Assembly: GCF_003989135.1 (NCBI RefSeq)
Contig: NZ_RYZZ01000013.1
Coordinates: 1-39,849, forward strand
Source of the DNA: Peribacillus cavernae
GTDB taxonomy: Bacteria > Bacillota > Bacilli > Bacillales > DSM-1321
Reading direction: 5' to 3'
DNA: 39,849 bases
Shown here: piece after piece, positions 32,323-39,849 of the stretch
Position numbering within the stretch: position 1 is the stretch's first letter
Layout: the number at the start of each line of letters is the position of its first letter
The notes under the pieces: model-generated
Seen by the model: only the letters and a program-made list of their open reading frames with translations
Database searches by the model: none
What the model was told of the DNA's origin: nothing
Program-made: the position numbers and the translations under genes

Positions 32323-33450
32323 TTGGATATAAAATCAATTGAACCAACACCGAGCCCTAATACAATGAAAATAAATTTAACGGAGGAGCTTTCTTCTGGA
32401 AAAAGCAATAACTACAAAAAAGACCAGGCTGAAGCAGCCCCAGCCGTCGTTAAAGCAATCTTGCAAGTAGATGGGGTGAAAGGGGTTTATCATGTAGCCG
32501 ATTTCCTTGCAGTAGAGAGAAACCCTAAATTTGACTGGAAGGAAATCCTGATTAAGGTCCGCCAGTGCTTTGGCGAGGATACCGGCAAAGAACAGGGCGA
32601 GAATACGATGCTCGACCATTACGGCGAGGTATCTGTATTAATTCAGCAATTTAAAGGAATTCCTATGCAAATCAAGCTGAATGATGGCACCACAGAAAAA
32701 CGGTTTGCCCTTCCGGATTATTTCGTAAAAACAATGGCAGACGCTCAAGCGCCTGAAGACAATGTTGTCCTGCTTCGAAAATGGAAGGATTACGGTGTCC
32801 GGTACGGCGACATGGATGCCATTGGCGCGGAAGTGTCAGAAGAGCTGATTGCTGCCTACCCAGAGGAAAGATTGAATATGCTGGTATCAGCGGCACAAAA
32901 TGACGATGGAAAAAAGGGCGCAGTTATCAAGCGGAACAAGCGGAAACTTACGGAAGAAGTATTTGCCGAGGAAGATTGGAAGAAACGGTATCAGGCTCTC
33001 GAACAAATGGATGACCCGACAGTAGAAGATATACCGCTGCTTGACCGGGCCCTTGATGACAGTAAGCAATCGATCAGAAGGCTGGCTGTTGTCTATTTGG
33101 GTATGATCGAAGATAAGCAGGTCCTGCCTGCGCTTTATAAAGGGCTGAATGATAAAAATCCTGCCGTCAGGCGCACAGCGGGAGACTGTTTATCCGATCT
33201 TGGCTTTGAAGAAGCGATGGACGAAATGGCGAAGACACTTTCTGATAAAAATAAAATTGTCAGGTGGAGAGCCGCAATGTTTTTATATGAATCCGGGGCT
33301 GAAAGGGTACTGCCCGCATTAAAGAATGCTGAAAATGACCCTGAGTTTGAAGTTGCGATGCAGGCAAAGATGGCGATAGAACGGATCGAGACCGGCGAAG
33401 AAGCAAAGGGTTCTGTCTGGAAGCAGATGACCGAATCGAGACAAACCTAG
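32323..33450 (+). CDS. ypgR: YpgR-like protein: Nfu N-terminal domain plus HEAT repeats
   Basis: A 375-residue cytosolic protein annotated in relatives as conserved virulence factor C family. Residues 1 to about 90 resemble the scaffold domain of Nfu/NifU proteins (SPNTMKINLTEEL and VKGVYHVADFLAVER are typical). There are no Cys residues of the iron-sulfur type, so it probably does not carry a cluster itself. Residues about 225-365 form HEAT-like repeats (LDDSKQSIRRLAVVYLGMIE, LNDKNPAVRRTAGDCLSDLG, LSDKNKIVRWRAAMFLYESG) for protein binding. The start is TTG with AAAGGAGAG about eight bases upstream. In B. subtilis ypgR is next to ilvD, as here. Its exact role is unknown. Confidence 0.87.
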   Translation: MDIKSIEPTPSPNTMKINLTEELSSGKSNNYKKDQAEAAPAVVKAILQVDGVKGVYHVADFLAVERNPKFDWKEILIKVRQCFGEDTGKEQGENTMLDHYGEVSVLIQQFKGIPMQIKLNDGTTEKRFALPDYFVKTMADAQAPEDNVVLLRKWKDYGVRYGDMDAIGAEVSEELIAAYPEERLNMLVSAAQNDDGKKGAVIKRNKRKLTEEVFAEEDWKKRYQALEQMDDPTVEDIPLLDRALDDSKQSIRRLAVVYLGMIEDKQVLPALYKGLNDKNPAVRRTAGDCLSDLGFEEAMDEMAKTLSDKNKIVRWRAAMFLYESGAERVLPALKNAENDPEFEVAMQAKMAIERIETGEEAKGSVWKQMTESRQT

Positions 33451-33466
33451 GATTAAAAGGCTGATC

Positions 33467-33518
33467 AATGGCTTTTGGATCGGAAAACAATGCACCCGGT
33501 CCGAAAGCCATTTTTTTT
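33467..33518 (+). terminator. Rho-independent terminator of ypgR
   Basis: Arms AATGGCTTT (33467-33475) and AAAGCCATT (33504-33512) with further inner pairing (ATCGG/CCGGT), followed by T to 33518. Confidence 0.85.
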
Positions 33519-33577
33519 ACATAAAGTCCATGAAACCGTCTTCAAAACAGAATATTTTAAAAATGTTGAGAAAGTTG

Positions 33578-33606
33578 TTGAAATTATCTTAAAAGTTTTC
33601 TATATT
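33578..33606 (+). promoter_or_regulatory. ilvD promoter with candidate CodY box
   Basis: TTGAAA (33578-33583), 17 bases, TATATT (33601-33606). Between them lies AATTATCTTAAAAGT (33582-33596), three mismatches from the CodY motif AATTTTCWGAAAATT. The leader is too short for a T-box. CodY repression of ilvD is known in B. subtilis; here it is inferred. Confidence 0.55.
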
Positions 33607-33636
33607 GATATAAAAACAAGAGGAGGTAAAAATGCA

Positions 33637-35346
33637 ATGGCGAAAGATTTAAGAATACGCAGCAAGGTTATAAGCGAGGGAGAAACAAGGGTTCCTAACC
33701 GGGCGATGCTCCGTGCAGTTGGGTTTACCGATGAAGATTTTAAAAAACCGATGATCGGCATTGCTAGTACATGGAGCGAGGTTACCCCGTGCAACATACA
33801 TATCGATGAATTGGCAAGAAAAGCGAAATCCGGTGCAAGAGAAGCCGGGGGCGCACCGATGATCTTCAATACCATAACTGTCTCAGACGGGATTTCAATG
33901 GGCACTGAAGGCATGCGTTACTCTCTTCCGAGCCGTGATTTAATCGCTGATTCGATTGAAACGGTCGTTGGCGGGGAAAGCCTTGATGGGTTTGTGGCTA
34001 TCGGCGGCTGTGATAAGAACATGCCCGGCTGTATGATGGCGATTGCCCGGATGAATCTGCCTTCCGTTTTTGTCTATGGCGGTACGATAAAGCCTGGTAA
34101 CCTGAATGGGAAGGATGTTGATATCGTATCTGCGTTTGAAGGGGTAGGCCAGTACAATGCAGCAGCGATTGACAGGGAGGAACTCCACCAAATAGAATGC
34201 CATGTATGTCCAGGTGCCGGATCATGCGGCGGAATGTACACCGCAAATACGATGGCAAGCGCGATTGAAGCGATGGGAATGAGCCTTCCGGGAAGTTCCT
34301 CACATCCTGCGGAAACAGATGAAAAGCATGACGATAGCTTCCGTGCGGGACAGGCTGTTTATAATCTGCTTGAAAAAGACATCTATCCACGTGATATTCT
34401 AACGAAGGAAGCATTTGAAAATGCGATTACCGTTGTCATGGCACTGGGCGGGTCGACAAATGCCATCCTGCACTTAATGGCGATTGCCCACTCCGCTGAG
34501 GTGGATTTATCGCTTGATGACTTTAATCGCCTGCAAAAGAAAGTGCCTCATATCGCTGATCTTAAACCAAGCGGAAAATACGTCATGCAGGACTTGTACA
34601 ATGTTGGCGGTGTTCCTGCCGTGATGCGATTATTATTAAAAGGCGGCCTGCTTCATGGCGACTGTATGACTGTCACCGGAAAAACGCTTGCTGAAAACTT
34701 GGAAGAATGGCCTGATCTCACAGACGGGCAAAAAGTGATCTTCCCGCTTGAAACACCATTAAGGGAAGAGGGACCGCTGGTTATCCTGAAAGGCAACCTT
34801 GCACCAGAAGGAGCGGTTGCAAAAGTTTCTGGATTAAAAGTGAAAGAGATGACTGGCACGGCAAAGGTTTTTGATGATGAACCAAGCGCAACCGAAGCCA
34901 TTCTAAAAGATGAAATTCAGGCAGGCGATGTTTTGGTCATCCGCTATGAAGGTCCAAAAGGCGGACCAGGAATGCCTGAAATGCTTTCTATCTCAGGAAT
35001 TCTTGTTGGTAAGGGCCTCGGCGAATCCGTTGCCCTGCTTACGGATGGACGCTTTTCAGGAGGCACGCATGGCCTGGTAATCGGGCATATTGCACCAGAA
35101 GCACAGGCAGGAGGTCCGATTGGACTGATTAAAACCGGTGATATCGTAACAATCAATACCGAAGCACAATTACTTTCCGTTGATCTATCGGAAGAGGAGT
35201 TTGAAGCACGCAAGCTGGATTGGCAGGCGCCTCCTTTAATTGCAAGAGGAACATTGGCTAAATATGCAAGGCTGGTCTCATCTGCATCCAGAGGCGCAGT
35301 GACTGATTGGTTTAAAGAAGAGGAAACGAAGCTCCGTTCTAAGTAA
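33637..35346 (+). CDS. ilvD: Dihydroxy-acid dehydratase
   Basis: A 569-residue enzyme that dehydrates dihydroxy acids to the 2-keto acids used for valine, isoleucine and, through the valine branch, leucine and pantothenate. Iron-sulfur ligands fit Cys52 (EVTPCNIH), Cys125 ([10 protein letters not shown]) and Cys197 ([10 protein letters not shown]), the pattern of [2Fe-2S]-type IlvD. The start at 33637 is chosen for AGGAGG ten bases upstream and because the protein then begins [10 protein letters not shown] as in relatives; a longer frame to 33475 runs through a terminator and promoter. No other ilv or leu gene is near, as in B. subtilis. A strong terminator follows. Confidence 0.96.
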   Translation: MAKDLRIRSKVISEGETRVPNRAMLRAVGFTDEDFKKPMIGIASTWSEVTPCNIHIDELARKAKSGAREAGGAPMIFNTITVSDGISMGTEGMRYSLPSRDLIADSIETVVGGESLDGFVAIGGCDKNMPGCMMAIARMNLPSVFVYGGTIKPGNLNGKDVDIVSAFEGVGQYNAAAIDREELHQIECHVCPGAGSCGGMYTANTMASAIEAMGMSLPGSSSHPAETDEKHDDSFRAGQAVYNLLEKDIYPRDILTKEAFENAITVVMALGGSTNAILHLMAIAHSAEVDLSLDDFNRLQKKVPHIADLKPSGKYVMQDLYNVGGVPAVMRLLLKGGLLHGDCMTVTGKTLAENLEEWPDLTDGQKVIFPLETPLREEGPLVILKGNLAPEGAVAKVSGLKVKEMTGTAKVFDDEPSATEAILKDEIQAGDVLVIRYEGPKGGPGMPEMLSISGILVGKGLGESVALLTDGRFSGGTHGLVIGHIAPEAQAGGPIGLIKTGDIVTINTEAQLLSVDLSEEEFEARKLDWQAPPLIARGTLAKYARLVSSASRGAVTDWFKEEETKLRSK

Positions 35347-35355
35347 CCCATATTA

Positions 35356-35390
35356 CCCGGCCGGAAACCTATTTTCCGGCCGGGTTTATT
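35356..35390 (+). terminator. Rho-independent terminator of ilvD
   Basis: Arms CCCGGCCGGAAA (35356-35367) and TTTCCGGCCGGG (35373-35384) with a five-base loop and a T-rich tail. Confidence 0.9.
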
Positions 35391-35490
35391 ATTCCTTAGA
35401 ATCGAATTCCAAAGCGCGTTCATTGCACATTAATTAAAGAATATAGTATGCTATCACCAGACAAGAAATGAATAATAGGAGGTAATTTTT

Positions 35491-35925
35491 ATGTCAATGG
35501 CATATGAAGAATATATGAGACAAATGGTAATACCGATGCGCCAGGAGCTTGTCCAGGCGGGTTTTAACGAACTGCTCACAGAAGAAGAAGTGGAAACGTA
35601 TATGGAAAGTGCTGAGGGAACGACGTTGGTCGTTGTAAATTCCGTTTGCGGATGTGCCGCGGGGCTTGCCCGACCGGCAGCTACTCAGGCAGTTCTCCGT
35701 TCTGAAAAAAAACCTGATCACCTTGTAACGGTCTTTGCCGGACAGGATAAAGAAGCAACGGCAAAAATGCGTGAGTATTTTAAAGGGGTCGAGCCTTCCT
35801 CACCTTCGATGGCCCTGTTACGAGGAAAAGAAGTCGTCCATTTCATCCCGCGCCATGATATTGAAGACCATGCGATGGAAGCGGTCATGGAAAATCTTTT
35901 GTCTGCATTTGAACAACAATCATAA
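35491..35925 (+). CDS. brxA: Bacilliredoxin BrxA (YphP)
   Basis: A 144-residue thioredoxin-fold protein of the YphP/YqiW family. The redox motif is CGC at residues 53-55 (NSVCGCAAGLARPA), the same numbering as B. subtilis BrxA. It removes bacillithiol from mixed disulfides on proteins such as MetE and OhrR after oxidative stress, so the organism is expected to make bacillithiol. The sequence is very close to the B. subtilis protein from end to end. AGGAGG lies nine bases before the ATG. It follows ilvD, as in B. subtilis, but has its own upstream space after the ilvD terminator. Confidence 0.95.
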   Translation: MSMAYEEYMRQMVIPMRQELVQAGFNELLTEEEVETYMESAEGTTLVVVNSVCGCAAGLARPAATQAVLRSEKKPDHLVTVFAGQDKEATAKMREYFKGVEPSSPSMALLRGKEVVHFIPRHDIEDHAMEAVMENLLSAFEQQS

Positions 35926-35987
35926 GAGAAACATTAGGGGAGTGTCTAAGGGCATTCTCCTTTTCAATGATAAGGGAGACTTAATTT

Positions 35988-36761
35988 ATGTTTGTAACCA
36001 CTGCCGGACGGACAGATTCTGAATTGATAGCCCAGGCCAGGAAGGCAGCCGGGGATTTGCATGTACCGTTCATCCCACGCTTTAAGCGTTCTGTTGCGGA
36101 AATGCAAAAGATATACAGCGGGGATTGTTTGGTAGTTGGAAGACAGAGACTTGATTTATATAAAATGAATCACAACGAACCTTTTTTCTTCCATCCAAAC
36201 GTAGCCATGCTGAGAATCAAAAGGCTGCTTAAAGGAGAAGAAGACCCATATATTTTCACTGCTGGAATCGAAACTGGATCTTCTGTACTGGATTGCACGC
36301 TTGGATTGGGCGCAGATGCTATCGTCGCAAGCTTTGTTGCAGGAGAATATGGGACAGTAGAAGGGATAGAAGAAAGTCCGCTGCTCTCGTATGTAGTAAA
36401 AAGAGGGCTTGAGGAATGGCAGTCAGGCAACGAAATCATTGATCATGCGTTAAGAAGAGTTAAAGTGAGGCCGTCCAATCATCTTGACGTGTTAAAGTCA
36501 TGTAGTGATGCAAACTTTGACGTTGTCTATTTTGATCCGATGTTTGAAAAAAGCATTACGGAATCGGACGGGCTTCGCTCATTGACGCACTTTGCGTCCG
36601 GCCATGATTTGTCGGAGGAAATAATCGAAGAGGCAAAGCGGGTGGCAGGACGGAGAGTTGTCCTTAAAGATCACTTTAGAAGCCGCCGGTTTACGAAATT
36701 TGACTTTCGGGTGATTGTCCGTAAAACTTCAAAGTTCCATTTTGGCTATATAGATGTCTAA
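35988..36761 (+). CDS. ypiP: Predicted SAM-dependent methyltransferase (YpiP, RsmJ-like)
   Basis: A 257-residue protein with a class I methyltransferase fold. The SAM motif SSVLDCTLGLGADAIVAS lies near residues 98-115 and DVVYFDPMFEKS near 177-188. These two stretches are like those of RsmJ (DUF548), the 16S rRNA m2G1516 methyltransferase of E. coli, so an RNA substrate is possible but not shown. AAGGGAGA precedes the ATG. It stands between brxA and ypjP as in B. subtilis, though here a gamma-glutamyltransferase gene and a small peptide gene have come between ypiP and ypjP. Confidence 0.83.
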   Translation: MFVTTAGRTDSELIAQARKAAGDLHVPFIPRFKRSVAEMQKIYSGDCLVVGRQRLDLYKMNHNEPFFFHPNVAMLRIKRLLKGEEDPYIFTAGIETGSSVLDCTLGLGADAIVASFVAGEYGTVEGIEESPLLSYVVKRGLEEWQSGNEIIDHALRRVKVRPSNHLDVLKSCSDANFDVVYFDPMFEKSITESDGLRSLTHFASGHDLSEEIIEEAKRVAGRRVVLKDHFRSRRFTKFDFRVIVRKTSKFHFGYIDV

Positions 36762-36765
36762 TAAT

Positions 36766-36800
36766 AAACCGGCAGGCCCTATCAAAGGGACTGCCGGTTT
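36766..36800. terminator. Bidirectional terminator between ypiP and ggt
   Basis: Arms AAACCGGCAG (36766-36775) and CTGCCGGTTT (36791-36800), with inner CCCT/AGGG pairing. It lies between convergent genes; the minus-strand exit is T-rich. Confidence 0.82.
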
Positions 36801-36805
36801 CAATC

Positions 36806-38509
36806 TTAGTTGTCGTAATCTTCTTCATTTAATCCTGTTGCTTTGCCTTCACGGCTGGAGTCGGCTGCACCAAATAATGTGCCATTATCGGGATCGATTT
36901 GGATGCCCTGGACGTTTCCGATTATGTGGGGGACATCATTGAAGGCAAAGCCCATTGATTCAAGATGGCCTTTGCTCTGCATATCCATGCCCTTCTCCCA
37001 TTCGATGTGAGGTCCCATCGGCGTGAAAATCCGCGGTTCTTCGATGGCATCTTTCAAGTTCATATTGTAATCTATGACATTGATAATCGTTTGTGAAACA
37101 GAGCTGAGGATTGTCGGCCCTCCCGGTGAGCCGAGTGTCAGCACCGGCAAATCATTTTTGAAAATAATAGTTGGGCTTTTAAAGCTGACAGGGCGTTTCT
37201 CCGGCTCAACTTGGTTCATGCCGCCCGGAACCGAATCAAAATCAGTAAGTTCATTATTCAGCATAAACCCATATTCAGGCACCATGATGCCGGAACCGAA
37301 TGGGTGTTCAACCGTCGATGTGCAGGCAACGATATTTCCCCATCTATCTTGCACGGTGAAATGAGTTGTTTCACTTAATTCCGGATCTTCTGGCTGGCGG
37401 ATAACCTCCCATGGTTTTACTGTGTCATACTTCCACGGGTTGCCAAAATCGATTTTCGGGTTCCTTGTTTTAAAATCAATTAATTTTCTCCGACCTGCGA
37501 GATAGTCTTCGTGAAGAAGTCCCTTCAAAGGAAGATCGGCAAATTCAGGGTCTGCAAAGAAAGCTTTTTTATCAGTAAAGACCATACGCATTGCTTCGGA
37601 GATTAAGTAATACTTTTCCCATGACCTTACGTCGTACTGTTCAAGATGAAATCCTTCAAGAATCTTCATGAGTTGGATCAAGGCAAAGCCACCTGCACTT
37701 GGTGCATAGGATGAAGCAATTTTAAAGTCTTTATAGCTTCCCCAGACAGGCTCGTCCACTGTAATCCTATAGTTGGCTAGATCGGTGAGCTTCATGAATC
37801 CGCCGAGATCGGTAATTGCCTTGACTATTCCTTCACCGATTTCTCCTTCATAAAAGGCGGCTATTCCTTCCTTCTGTAAGATACGATAGGTATGTGCAAG
37901 GTTCTCCTTCTTAAAGATTTCCCCTTCTTGTATTCTTCTTCCATTTGGGATAAAGATGCTTTGTGCTTCATCTCCTAAACGATAATGGAAATTCTCCAGG
38001 GCCTCGGACAAGACCCAATTAGCGGAAACTCCCTTTTCAGCGAACTCAATCGAAGGTTCGATTAGCTCGGCCAGCGGTTTGGTCCCGTAAGCCTTGCGGG
38101 CTTCATCCATCGCTTTTAATATACCAGGAACGCCTACAGCCGACGCATGTGTTGAGCGCTTTTTGAATGGGATGACCTCTTTGTTATTATCAAGGAACAT
38201 TTCAGGATGTGCCGCCTCTGGCGCCCGGACATGGCCGTCGAATATTTTTATTTTATCGCTATCTTTATCGTATATCATCATAAATCCGCTGCCGCCGATG
38301 CCAGTCATCATTGGCTCGGCAATATTCAAGGCAAATTGGATCGCAATGGCTGCATCCACTGCATTGCCGCCATCCTTGAGAATTTTCCTGCCAATATCCG
38401 TTGCGATAGGATGGGCCGTAACGACCATCCCGGCGTTGCCTGTTGCTGTTTCTCTCGCATAATCGCGATGATTTGTACGTCCAAGATATTCTTTGTTATC
38501 GTCAGCCAT
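36806..38509 (-). CDS. ggt: Gamma-glutamyltransferase family protein, no signal peptide
   Basis: A 567-residue Ntn-hydrolase that should cleave itself before the nucleophile Thr381 (SETTHFTV) into a large and a small subunit. The small subunit keeps NNELTDF (418-424) and the oxyanion motif GSPGG (460-464). The large subunit has the GIGGSGFM stretch (71-78). Secreted GGTs have a signal peptide; the mature start MADDNKEYLG has none, so this is closer to B. subtilis YwrD-type proteins and probably cytosolic. The ATG at 38509 is chosen for GAGGAGG nine bases upstream; a longer frame to 38641 crosses a terminator. The substrate could be glutathione-like thiols or gamma-glutamyl peptides. Confidence 0.88.
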   Translation of the reverse strand: MADDNKEYLGRTNHRDYARETATGNAGMVVTAHPIATDIGRKILKDGGNAVDAAIAIQFALNIAEPMMTGIGGSGFMMIYDKDSDKIKIFDGHVRAPEAAHPEMFLDNNKEVIPFKKRSTHASAVGVPGILKAMDEARKAYGTKPLAELIEPSIEFAEKGVSANWVLSEALENFHYRLGDEAQSIFIPNGRRIQEGEIFKKENLAHTYRILQKEGIAAFYEGEIGEGIVKAITDLGGFMKLTDLANYRITVDEPVWGSYKDFKIASSYAPSAGGFALIQLMKILEGFHLEQYDVRSWEKYYLISEAMRMVFTDKKAFFADPEFADLPLKGLLHEDYLAGRRKLIDFKTRNPKIDFGNPWKYDTVKPWEVIRQPEDPELSETTHFTVQDRWGNIVACTSTVEHPFGSGIMVPEYGFMLNNELTDFDSVPGGMNQVEPEKRPVSFKSPTIIFKNDLPVLTLGSPGGPTILSSVSQTIINVIDYNMNLKDAIEEPRIFTPMGPHIEWEKGMDMQSKGHLESMGFAFNDVPHIIGNVQGIQIDPDNGTLFGAADSSREGKATGLNEEDYDN

Positions 38510-38582
38510 GCTAAAAAACCTCCTCGAAGTGTGTACCGGTAGACAAAGTATAAGAATATTTATGGGAGTGTCAATAGTTAGA

Positions 38583-38614
38583 CGAAAGAAAACCTTGTCA
38601 AGCAAATGACAAGG
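38583..38614 (-). terminator. Minus-strand terminator of the small membrane peptide gene
   Basis: Arms CCTTGTC (38593-38599) and GACAAGG (38608-38614). On the minus strand the stem is followed by TTTTCTTTC, ending the short transcript before ggt. Confidence 0.7.
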
Positions 38615-38637
38615 AATTAAAAATTGACGTCTCCATA

Positions 38638-38715
38638 TCAATCAGTAATGGAAAGATAGATGAAATATAGTAACATTAGCATACTTGAAATAACGATTGC
38701 AATTGACCACTCCAT
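38638..38715 (-). CDS. 25-residue membrane peptide
   Basis: MEWSIAIVISSMLMLLYFIY followed by LSITD. It is one membrane helix with short polar ends. GGGAGGA lies nine bases before the ATG, a stronger site than most genes here have. It is followed within 25 bases by its own terminator, so it is a monocistronic small gene rather than part of ggt. I do not recognise the family. Roles seen for such peptides include membrane-complex subunits, regulators and toxins; none can be chosen here. Confidence 0.6.
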   Translation of the reverse strand: MEWSIAIVISSMLMLLYFIYLSITD

Positions 38716-38988
38716 GACCGTTCCTCCCTTTGATTAAGGTTTGTTACATCTTAGTATTGCTTCCTGTTATTTATTCTCATTCATCTGAAAAACAGATTTA
38801 ACGGTGGAGTTCCGGAATGAAGGGTTAAAAATACTTGCTCTATATTTGCAACTTATTGTTTTTTATCCCTTTTTCGTTTTTTTGAAACATTTCACAAATA
38901 AAAATTCGTAATACAGTTAAAAGGCTTGTATACTAGAATTATAAAAATGTAAATGGAAGTTTCACTTTATCGCGAGGGGTTTTTTGCA

Positions 38989-39618
38989 ATGAAAACTGCG
39001 AAGTGGCTTAGGAAAAGTCTGGTTGTTTTAGTCTCCATCTTAACGTTCGGGTTAATCTCTCCTGCTGATTTACATTGGTTAGGCCAGGCGGAGAATGATA
39101 AGAATTCGAAAAAGGATTCGATTCATGAAGCCGGCTCACAGCATAACTTTGAACGTCTGGATAGGGAATCGCCATCCTATATCCATGAGCCGATTGATAG
39201 GGAAATGTTTGTCCGGGAAATGCTGGTGCACGCTGAGAGAAATTCATATGTAAAATTTGGCGGCAAAATCGGTCCGAAAATTCAAGATGAATTCAAGGGA
39301 ATTATTTTGCCGAAAATGGAAGAAGCAATTGACCATATTACCTTGCAATTTCCCGAGGAGAAACTGATGCAGTTGGCTGTTTCGGAAAAACCGGCGGCAG
39401 GCCGCGGAGAAAAGATTTTTCATATTTACAATGAACAAACAAATGAGGACATCATCCGTTTCCATGTAAGGCAGGAAAATCCGCCCCAGGAAGGCTATTG
39501 GTTTAATTTTCATTACCATACACATCATGACCAGTTTCTCAGCCATTACGAGCTCGGAAAGATTTATTGGGACAAAAACACCCCGCCTAGATGGGGCAGT
39601 ACCACCTATTTATCATGA
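38989..39618 (+). CDS. ypjP: YpjP-family protein with N-terminal signal or anchor
   Basis: A 209-residue protein of the Bacillus YpjP family, function unknown. It starts MKTAKWLRKSLVVLVSILTF, a basic then hydrophobic segment that serves as a signal peptide or membrane anchor, so the rest is outside. The C-terminal half has conserved HYHTHHD and RWGSTTYLS stretches; the histidine cluster may bind metal. The ATG at 38989 is chosen for GAGGGG nine bases upstream; an earlier in-frame ATG at 38953 adds 12 poorly coding residues. A TATACT box at 38929-38934 with a weak -35 is a possible promoter. A strong terminator follows. Confidence 0.85.
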   Translation: MKTAKWLRKSLVVLVSILTFGLISPADLHWLGQAENDKNSKKDSIHEAGSQHNFERLDRESPSYIHEPIDREMFVREMLVHAERNSYVKFGGKIGPKIQDEFKGIILPKMEEAIDHITLQFPEEKLMQLAVSEKPAAGRGEKIFHIYNEQTNEDIIRFHVRQENPPQEGYWFNFHYHTHHDQFLSHYELGKIYWDKNTPPRWGSTTYLS

Positions 39619-39648
39619 TTTTCAATCAAGCGTGTTCCTTAAGTTGAC

Positions 39649-39688
39649 AACAGGGACAGTCACAAGAGTGACTGTCCCTGTTTTTTTT
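39649..39688 (+). terminator. Rho-independent terminator of ypjP
   Basis: Fifteen-base perfect arms, AACAGGGACAGTCAC (39649-39663) and its complement (39668-39682), loop AAGA, followed by T. Confidence 0.95.
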
Positions 39689-39711
39689 ATTGTTAAGGAT
39701 AATTTAATCTA

Positions 39712-39817
39712 GGTTATCTGCATCCAGCTCCAGCGCCTAGCCCCTCGAGGTCATAAGCCAATCATCTGATGGGGAGAAAATCGCTCCCCATACAGCTGCT
39801 CGTCTTATGCTTGTCGG
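39712..39817. repeat. Large interspersed repeat, copy B, cut by the contig end
   Basis: It matches copy A from GGTTATCT through AGCGCCTAG, then skips about 58 bases of copy A, and resumes at CTCGAGGTCATAAGC through the ATGGGGAG...CTCCCCAT hairpin to TTATGCTTGTCGG. The true end is missing because adapter sequence begins at 39818. Confidence 0.85.
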
Positions 39818-39849
39818 CTGTCTCTTATACACATCTGACGCTGCCGACG
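39818..39849. other. Illumina Nextera adapter (not genomic)
   Basis: The 19 bases CTGTCTCTTATACACATCT (39818-39836) are the Tn5 mosaic end used in Nextera kits, and the next 13 (GACGCTGCCGACG) are the start of the Nextera read-2 adapter tail. The match is exact over all 32 bases. Confidence 0.97.

Noticed and set aside
33519..33636. T-box leader before ilvD
   Set aside because: A good promoter starts transcription only about 25 bases before the gene, leaving no room for a T-box.
33475..33636. In-frame N-terminal extension of ilvD
   Set aside because: It would translate the right arm of the ypgR terminator and the ilvD promoter; the strong ribosome site fits the 33637 start.
39818..39836. 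A Tn5 transposon end in the genome
   Set aside because: The bases after the mosaic end are the commercial adapter tail and the sequence stops there, so it is a library artefact.

Overview
The window looks like chromosomal DNA of a low-GC, spore-forming Bacillaceae species. It carries a small acid-soluble spore protein gene, AGGAGG-type ribosome sites, frequent GTG/TTG starts and many Rho-independent terminators. From memory, much of the gene order matches the Bacillus subtilis dynA-ypcP-sspL-ypeP-ypeQ and metA-bsaA-ypgR-ilvD-brxA-ypiP-ypjP neighbourhoods. The genus cannot be fixed from the sequence alone. The last 32 bases are Illumina Nextera adapter, so the right edge is a draft-contig end lying inside an interspersed repeat.

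Layout. 0-5.5 kb: double dynamin (dynA), a YcgL-type nucleotidyltransferase and a two-domain sulfurtransferase. 5.5-6.1 kb: a gene-free block of 20-bp tandem units and a ~150-bp duplication. 6.1-9.5 kb: 5'-3' exonuclease ypcP, sspL, a small unknown gene, a large interspersed repeat, two divergent RNase H-like genes and the zinc-finger gene ypeQ. 9.5-11.4 kb: the nitric-oxide module, nsrR divergent from hmp, with two operator-like palindromes on the hmp promoter. 11.5-14.2 kb: cytochrome bd-type oxidase subunits I and II, the tiny subunit CydS, and an unrecognised 31-residue membrane peptide in front. 14.2-17.7 kb: topB and a zinc alcohol dehydrogenase. 18.1-21.5 kb: a four-gene osmoprotectant (quaternary amine) ABC importer. 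21.6-23.6 kb: mntR, a compact folded RNA-like element that may be an insertion-sequence remnant, a methyltransferase and an AIM24 protein. 23.7-27.5 kb: metA, fhs with a coupled unknown gene, and glutathione peroxidase. 27.7-31.7 kb: small unknown gene, DUF2935 protein, histidine-rich YmaF, and an ABC-F ATPase preceded by a coupled 16-codon leader ORF. 31.8-32.1 kb: a complete type I toxin-antitoxin locus (28-residue membrane toxin, convergent antisense RNA). 32.3-39.7 kb: ypgR, ilvD, brxA, ypiP, a signal-less gamma-glutamyltransferase, a 25-residue membrane peptide gene and ypjP.

Functional themes: NO and redox defence (nsrR/hmp, cytochrome bd, glutathione peroxidase, BrxA), methionine, one-carbon and branched-chain amino-acid metabolism (metA, fhs, ilvD), osmoprotection, manganese sensing and membrane remodelling. 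The most rewarding places for a second look are the type I toxin-antitoxin locus, the folded element at 22.1 kb, the leader ORF before the ABC-F gene, the small membrane peptides, and the 20-bp repeat block.
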